A stretch of 8,152 nt of DNA, from NCBI GenBank assembly GCA_019313765.1, contig JAFDAP010000060.1:1-8152 (forward strand). The letters run 5' to 3'. Position numbers and translations under genes: made by a program. Below, piece by piece: positions 4,228-8,152 of this stretch (positions are counted from its first letter, which is position 1; each line of letters starts with the position of its first letter). Under the pieces are notes generated by a model that worked only from the letters and a program-made list of their open reading frames with translations, was not told the DNA's origin and made no database searches. This stretch comes from Deltaproteobacteria bacterium. Lineage in GTDB: Bacteria > Desulfobacterota > DSM-4660 > Desulfatiglandales > Desulfatiglandaceae.

Positions 4228-5574
4228 CTATAACTTTTTTCCCAGCTTCTCCATAAAAATCTGCCGGATCTCCTCAAGACGCTTCTCGTCGGTCGCTTCA
4301 AAACGGAGCACCAGCACCGGTTGGGTATTGGAAGACCTGATCAATCCCCAGCCCCCGTCAAATAACACCCTGGCCCCGTCCACATCAATTACTTCATAAT
4401 CTTTTTTGAATTCCTCTGCCAGTTCGGCCACGATATCAAATTTCCTGTCGTCAGGGCAGTCTATTCGGATTTCAGGGGTGTTTGCCATTTTCGGGACATC
4501 GGCCAAAAGCTCTTTCAGTGTTTTTTCGTTTCGCGAAAGGATCTCCAACAAACGTGCACCCGCATAGATGGCATCGTCAAAACCAAGATAGCGCTCGCTA
4601 AAAAAGATATGCCCGCTCATCTCACCGCCTAAGAGCGCGCCTTCCTCCTTCATCTTGCTCTTGATAAGGGAATGCCCGGCCTTCCACATGATCCCCCTTC
4701 CCCCATGCTTCTCGATGTCGTCATAAAGGACCTTGGAACATTTTACTTCCCCGATGATCTTAGCCCCGGCATGGCGTGAAAGCATGTCCCTGGAAAAGAT
4801 AATCATCAACTGGTCACCCCAGATGATATTTCCCTCGCTGTCCACCACGCCGATCCGGTCCGCATCCCCGTCAAAGGCAATCCCGAGGTCGGCGGATACA
4901 TCCCTCACTTTGGATATCATGGCCTCGAGATTTTCAGGAATTGTGGGGTCCGGGTGGTGGTTTGGAAATCTCCCGTCAGGCTCACAGAAAAGGGGAACGA
5001 CCTCAAACCCGAGCCTTTTGTAGATTTCTTCGGCAACAGGCCCTCCGGCCCCGTTTCCTGCATCCACAACGACCCTCCTTTTGAACGGGCCGGGCTCTAT
5101 GTTGCCCTCCAAGTATCGCAGATAAGGATCGTTCATATCGGCCTTGTCCAATGTTCCCTTACCGCTTATGAATTTGCCCGATTCACTGATCTTTCTGATC
5201 TCCTGGATCTCTTCACCGTGGATAGTAGCCTTGCCCAGGCAGATCTTAAACCCGTTAAACTCAGGTGGATTATGGCTGCCGGTGATCTGGACCCCTCCGT
5301 CCGTCTCTAAATGATGAAGGGAAAAGTAGAGAAGCGGGGTCGGGACCATGCCCAAGTCCACGACCTGTACGCCGCATTCCATGAGACCCTCGATAAGCCC
5401 TTGTGAAAGATCCGGGGAACTCAAGCGGCAGTCATAACCCACGGAAATCCGCCTCGCTCCCCTGTCATGGTAATAGGTGCCCATGGCAAGGCCCAGTTCA
5501 TGGGCCATTTCTCTGTTCAATTCCTCGGGCACGACACCTCGGATGTCATATTCTCTGAAAATATGCGGTTTCAC
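4228..5574 (-). CDS. Phosphomannomutase/phosphoglucomutase (AlgC/ManB-type alpha-D-phosphohexomutase)
   Basis: This enzyme interconverts mannose-6-phosphate and mannose-1-phosphate, and usually also the glucose phosphates, through a phosphoserine. The 448 residues show all four domains: FREYDIRG near the N-terminus, the phosphoserine loop TGSHNPPEFNG with S100, the magnesium loop DGDADR at 235-240, the sugar-binding loop GGEMSGH at 316-322, and the C-terminal phosphate-binding RSSNTQP at 413-419. GEMSGH is the version found in the dual-specificity PMM/PGM group. The length is close to P. aeruginosa AlgC (about 460). The start is GTG at 5574, overlapping the upstream guanylyltransferase stop as GTGA, with AAGGA nine bases upstream, so translation is probably coupled. 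It supplies mannose-1-phosphate to that partner. I leave the symbol empty because algC, manB and pmm are all used for this family. Confidence 0.95.
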   Translation of the reverse strand: MKPHIFREYDIRGVVPEELNREMAHELGLAMGTYYHDRGARRISVGYDCRLSSPDLSQGLIEGLMECGVQVVDLGMVPTPLLYFSLHHLETDGGVQITGSHNPPEFNGFKICLGKATIHGEEIQEIRKISESGKFISGKGTLDKADMNDPYLRYLEGNIEPGPFKRRVVVDAGNGAGGPVAEEIYKRLGFEVVPLFCEPDGRFPNHHPDPTIPENLEAMISKVRDVSADLGIAFDGDADRIGVVDSEGNIIWGDQLMIIFSRDMLSRHAGAKIIGEVKCSKVLYDDIEKHGGRGIMWKAGHSLIKSKMKEEGALLGGEMSGHIFFSERYLGFDDAIYAGARLLEILSRNEKTLKELLADVPKMANTPEIRIDCPDDRKFDIVAELAEEFKKDYEVIDVDGARVLFDGGWGLIRSSNTQPVLVLRFEATDEKRLEEIRQIFMEKLGKKL

Positions 5575-6647
5575 AGTAATTCATCCTTTCCAGTTCTTCT
5601 CAGTTGCTCAACAATCCTTCGAATATCCTGGGACCGATCTAAATCGGCCACCAAAAGGGCTTCGGGGGTATCCACCACAAGGCAGTTCTTGAGACCGAGG
5701 CAGGCCACCAGACGTTCGCCGCGTCCGGAAACAAAACTCCGCTCACAGTCGATCAAAAGAGTTTCGCCCTCCTTTAAATTCTTTCTTTCGTCATGGTCGA
5801 AAGCCCTAAGGTCATAAAGGGATGCCCATGATCCCACATCACTCCACCCACATTCACACGGAAGCACATAGACCTTTTCCTCGGTCTTTTCCATGATACC
5901 ATAGTCAAAGGAAACGCCCTCGATCTCATCATAAACCGCTTTGAACTCGGCCTCAAATCCTTTGGCGCCGAATGCCTTCTCAAGTCGCAAAAGTCCTTTA
6001 TACAGCCCCGGCAGATGTGCCTTTAGCTCATTTAAGACAGTCTCGGCCGTGGCCACAAAGATTCCCGCATTCCAGTAATATTGGCCGCTGTCAAGATAAT
6101 TGTGCGCCTTCTCAAGATCCGGCTTTTCAACAAATTCCGAAACCTCATATGCTGAAAGACCCTTAACATCAGCATGACTCTCACCCCGCCGGATATAACC
6201 GTAGCCGGTCTCAGGCCTTGTGGGCACAATACCTAAGGTCACAATTCCTCCCAAGCCTGCGAGTTCTCCTGCGGCCTCTAAGGCCTTAACAAAAGAAGAG
6301 GTGTCACCTATAAAATGGTCGGCAGGCAGAAAGGCCACAGATCCCGCATAGCCCAAATGCCGGGCATATATGGCTCCCAGCCCGATACAGGGAGCGGTAT
6401 TACGTCCCACAGGTTCGGCAAGCATGTGGACGCCGCGGCCTTTAAAAAGGCTTTCGGCATCTTTTAAGTGTTCGTGTCCCAGGACAAGGATCATCTCTTC
6501 ATCCCCGGCTAAGGGCTTAAGCCGGTCACAGGTCTCAACCACCATGGGGCCGCGGCCCGTGATATTCAAAAATTGTTTCGGCCTGCTTGTCCTGCTCACC
6601 GGCCAGAACCGGGTCCCGGAGCCGCCACACATTATCACCGCAAACAT
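5571..6647 (-). CDS. manC: Mannose-1-phosphate guanylyltransferase (GDP-mannose pyrophosphorylase)
   Basis: It joins GTP and mannose-1-phosphate to GDP-mannose and pyrophosphate, giving the donor for O-antigen, capsule or exopolysaccharide mannose and its derivatives. The nucleotidyltransferase signatures are complete in 358 residues: MCGGSGTRFWPVSR at 6-19 with SRPKQFL to residue 27 (K24 contacts the phosphates), AEPVGRNTAP at 77-86, FLPADH at 106-111, VEKP at 173-176, YYWNAGIF at 190-197, SFDYGIMEK at 246-254 and GWSDVGSW at 267-274. The C-terminus ends about 80 residues later, so this is the short monofunctional form without the cupin phosphomannose isomerase domain of AlgA/ManC fusions; a separate isomerase must exist elsewhere. 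GGAGG five bases before the ATG at 6647 sets the start. It overlaps the phosphohexomutase gene by four bases, and ArgJ ends 123 bp upstream. Confidence 0.95.
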   Translation of the reverse strand: MFAVIMCGGSGTRFWPVSRTSRPKQFLNITGRGPMVVETCDRLKPLAGDEEMILVLGHEHLKDAESLFKGRGVHMLAEPVGRNTAPCIGLGAIYARHLGYAGSVAFLPADHFIGDTSSFVKALEAAGELAGLGGIVTLGIVPTRPETGYGYIRRGESHADVKGLSAYEVSEFVEKPDLEKAHNYLDSGQYYWNAGIFVATAETVLNELKAHLPGLYKGLLRLEKAFGAKGFEAEFKAVYDEIEGVSFDYGIMEKTEEKVYVLPCECGWSDVGSWASLYDLRAFDHDERKNLKEGETLLIDCERSFVSGRGERLVACLGLKNCLVVDTPEALLVADLDRSQDIRRIVEQLRRTGKDELL

Positions 6648-6697
6648 ATTTTCCTCCGGCCAGTTGGTTTCGGCTTTCGAATCATGGGTTTATAATT

Positions 6698-6720
6698 CCT
6701 GACACCTGAAACCTGAAACC
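6698..6720. repeat. Short ACCTGAA tandem repeat between argJ and manC
   Basis: Two perfect 7-bp ACCTGAA units with a degenerate CCTGAC unit on the left and ACC on the right, followed by six T on the plus strand. It is part of the 123 bp between argJ and the guanylyltransferase gene and lies about 50 bp upstream of the latter. No GC-rich stem is seen, so it is not an intrinsic terminator. The gap otherwise holds only the GGAGG site of the downstream gene and no clear promoter. Confidence 0.5.
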
Positions 6721-6770
6721 TTTTTTAAGTCCTCTCCTGCATGTTGTTTAATGATCAAGAGTTTGAGTGG

Positions 6771-7961
6771 TCACGTCCTGTAATCCGCATTGATGGTCAC
6801 ATATTCATGGGTGAGATCGCAGGTGATGATTCGATCCTGATAGTCGCCCTGGTGGAGGTCTATGGTGAGATCAAATTCCTGTTCCGACATTTTTTCTGCT
6901 GCCCTTTTTTCCGGTTCAACACCTTTACCCAATCCCCCTTCAACGATCAGGATGTCGTCAATCCATATATCCACTCTTTGCTCTTCCATGACGATTCCAG
7001 ACCTTCCAAGGGCCGCCATGATCCTTCCCCAGTTAGGGTCCTGGCCGTAAAATGCGGTCTTGACCAGGCTGGAATTGGCCACGGTCTTTGCCGCCTTGAG
7101 GGCATCTGAAGGGCTGTGGGCCCCTTTTACCTCTATATTGACCAGCTTTGTGGCACCCTCGCCGTCCTTGACCATCATGCGGGCCAGTTCCCCCATCACG
7201 GTCTTAAGCCCGTCAATAAATCCCCTCTGATCAGCCTTTGATAAGGGACCGTTCCCTGCAGTGCCGTTTGCCATAACTAAGACCGTATCATTGGTACTTG
7301 TATCTCCATCCACCGTGATCCGGTTAAACGTGGTCTCCACCGGGGAAAGCAGTGCGCGTTTCAGGTCTTGGGCATCAATTCGAATATCGCTCAGGATAAA
7401 GCAGAGCAAGGTAGCCATGTGGGGCATGATCATACCGGCCCCCTTGGCAATACCTAAGATATGGAAGGGGACATCCCCGGCCAGGCCTTTAAACATGCTG
7501 ATCTTGGAAAAGGAATCAGTAGTCATAATGGCCCGGGCCGCATCCGGGATTCCATCCGGGGAGAGGGTCTCAACAAGGCCCGGTATGGCCCCTGAAATCA
7601 GGTCCATGTCCAATGGCTGGCCGATAACGCCCGTTGAGGCCACGAGGACCTCTTCAGAAGCAACCCCCAGCTCTTTGGCCACAAGATCAGCGGTCAGCCG
7701 TGCGTCATTCAATCCTGTCTTCCCGGTGCAGGCATTGGCATTTCCCGCATTGGCGATAATGGCCTTTGCCTTACCGCTCCCGACATGTTCCCGGCTCAAA
7801 ATGACCGGCGCCGCCTTGACCTGATTGGTGGTAAACACCCCCGCTACAGTCGCTTCCTTTTCGGAAAAAATCAGGGCGAGATCCAAAACATTCTCTTTCT
7901 TGAGCCCTGCCGCCACGGCAGAGGCCTTGAAACCCTGTACTATATGCTCATTCTCATTCAT
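6771..7961 (-). CDS. argJ: Glutamate N-acetyltransferase / amino-acid acetyltransferase (ArgJ)
   Basis: ArgJ moves acetyl from N-acetylornithine to glutamate, releasing ornithine and recycling the acetyl group in arginine synthesis; some members also use acetyl-CoA. The protein is made as one chain and cuts itself before a threonine that becomes the nucleophile. Seen in 396 residues: NAGNANACTG at 71-80, the oxyanion segment STGVIG at 109-114, MTTDSFSK at 146-153, the cleavage site KGAGMIMPHMA/TLLCF with T184 as the nucleophile, DGDTSTND, DPNWGR, and the C-terminal NADYRT. In most relatives the cleavage segment reads GMI-PNMATML, so H181 and L185-L186 are mild variations. Length is normal. 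The ATG at 7961 gives the expected distance to VQGFKA, though no good ribosome binding site precedes it. Whether it makes bifunctional use of acetyl-CoA cannot be read from the sequence. Confidence 0.96.
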   Translation of the reverse strand: MNENEHIVQGFKASAVAAGLKKENVLDLALIFSEKEATVAGVFTTNQVKAAPVILSREHVGSGKAKAIIANAGNANACTGKTGLNDARLTADLVAKELGVASEEVLVASTGVIGQPLDMDLISGAIPGLVETLSPDGIPDAARAIMTTDSFSKISMFKGLAGDVPFHILGIAKGAGMIMPHMATLLCFILSDIRIDAQDLKRALLSPVETTFNRITVDGDTSTNDTVLVMANGTAGNGPLSKADQRGFIDGLKTVMGELARMMVKDGEGATKLVNIEVKGAHSPSDALKAAKTVANSSLVKTAFYGQDPNWGRIMAALGRSGIVMEEQRVDIWIDDILIVEGGLGKGVEPEKRAAEKMSEQEFDLTIDLHQGDYQDRIITCDLTHEYVTINADYRT

Positions 7962-8152
7962 AAGTTAGTTCGCTTCGCTCACAATTGGAATAAGGTAGCT
8001 GCTAATTGTATCGACGCTTCCCACAGCATTTCGAGAAATATTCCAAAATTCCAACATTCCATTATTCCATGTGTGAGGCAAGGCTACCAAGCCTAAACAA
8101 ATACCTATAATTTCAATAAGTTGTAGAATTTCCGAGACGTTTATTTATTTGC
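7962..8152. other. Intergenic region upstream of argJ with ATTCCA repeats
   Basis: No coding frame enters from the right edge: all minus-strand frames hit stops within a few codons. An ATTCCA-type tandem repeat occupies 8038-8070 (four units with 8-9 bp spacing). AGGCT-ACCA-AGCCT (8081-8094) is a small hairpin without a T-run, and ACAATT/AATTGT (7981-7986, 8003-8008) is a short inverted repeat. The argJ promoter should be here, but I see no convincing -35/-10 pair. Confidence 0.45.

Noticed and set aside
7261..7824. A 187-codon plus-strand open frame opposite argJ
   Set aside because: It lies wholly inside argJ on the other strand, has no ribosome binding site and no recognisable family pattern.

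Overview
The window looks like chromosomal sequence from a Gram-negative, probably anaerobic bacterium of the Desulfobacterota (deltaproteobacterial) type. This placement is an inference. It rests on a HesB/IscA-type protein with an in-frame TGA at its first conserved cysteine (a HesB-like selenoprotein, a family I recall from sulfate- and metal-reducing deltaproteobacteria), on the type of housekeeping genes, and on the low-complexity CAAAT/ATTTG and CCTGAAA intergenic repeats. No sulfate-reduction gene, tRNA, rRNA or CRISPR array is visible, so the lineage is not proved.

Layout. 1-438 (minus) is the N-terminal two thirds of a YggS-family PLP protein, running off the left edge. 439-1129 has no gene and holds a 275-bp element with terminal inverted repeats (512-786) that resembles a MITE and is full of short CCCGC/GCGGG palindromes. 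1130-1564 (plus) is a small protein made of two copies of one ~57-residue domain, each with two cysteines 31 residues apart; I cannot name it. It converges on the HesB-like selenoprotein gene (1636-1953, minus), with an intrinsic terminator for the latter in the gap. rdgB (2057-2689, minus) follows. 2690-3358 is a non-coding stretch between divergent genes and holds two 237-bp direct repeats about 95% identical, with strong internal complementarity. 3359-4015 (plus) is a METTL21-like methyltransferase. A CAAAT/ATTTG inverted repeat separates it from the convergent minus-strand cluster argJ, manC-type guanylyltransferase and phosphomannomutase/phosphoglucomutase (7961 down to 4228).

How the genes work together. 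The guanylyltransferase and the phosphohexomutase overlap by four bases and catalyse consecutive steps from mannose-6-phosphate through mannose-1-phosphate to GDP-mannose, the donor for surface polysaccharides. ArgJ, upstream of them by 123 bp, serves arginine biosynthesis and has no metabolic tie to them. RdgB (nucleotide-pool cleaning), the HesB-like protein (Fe-S handling) and YggS (PLP homeostasis) are separate housekeeping functions.

The points most worth attention are the TGA-encoded selenocysteine, the tandem-domain cysteine protein behind a 14-bp palindrome, and two kinds of dispersed-looking, highly structured repeat.
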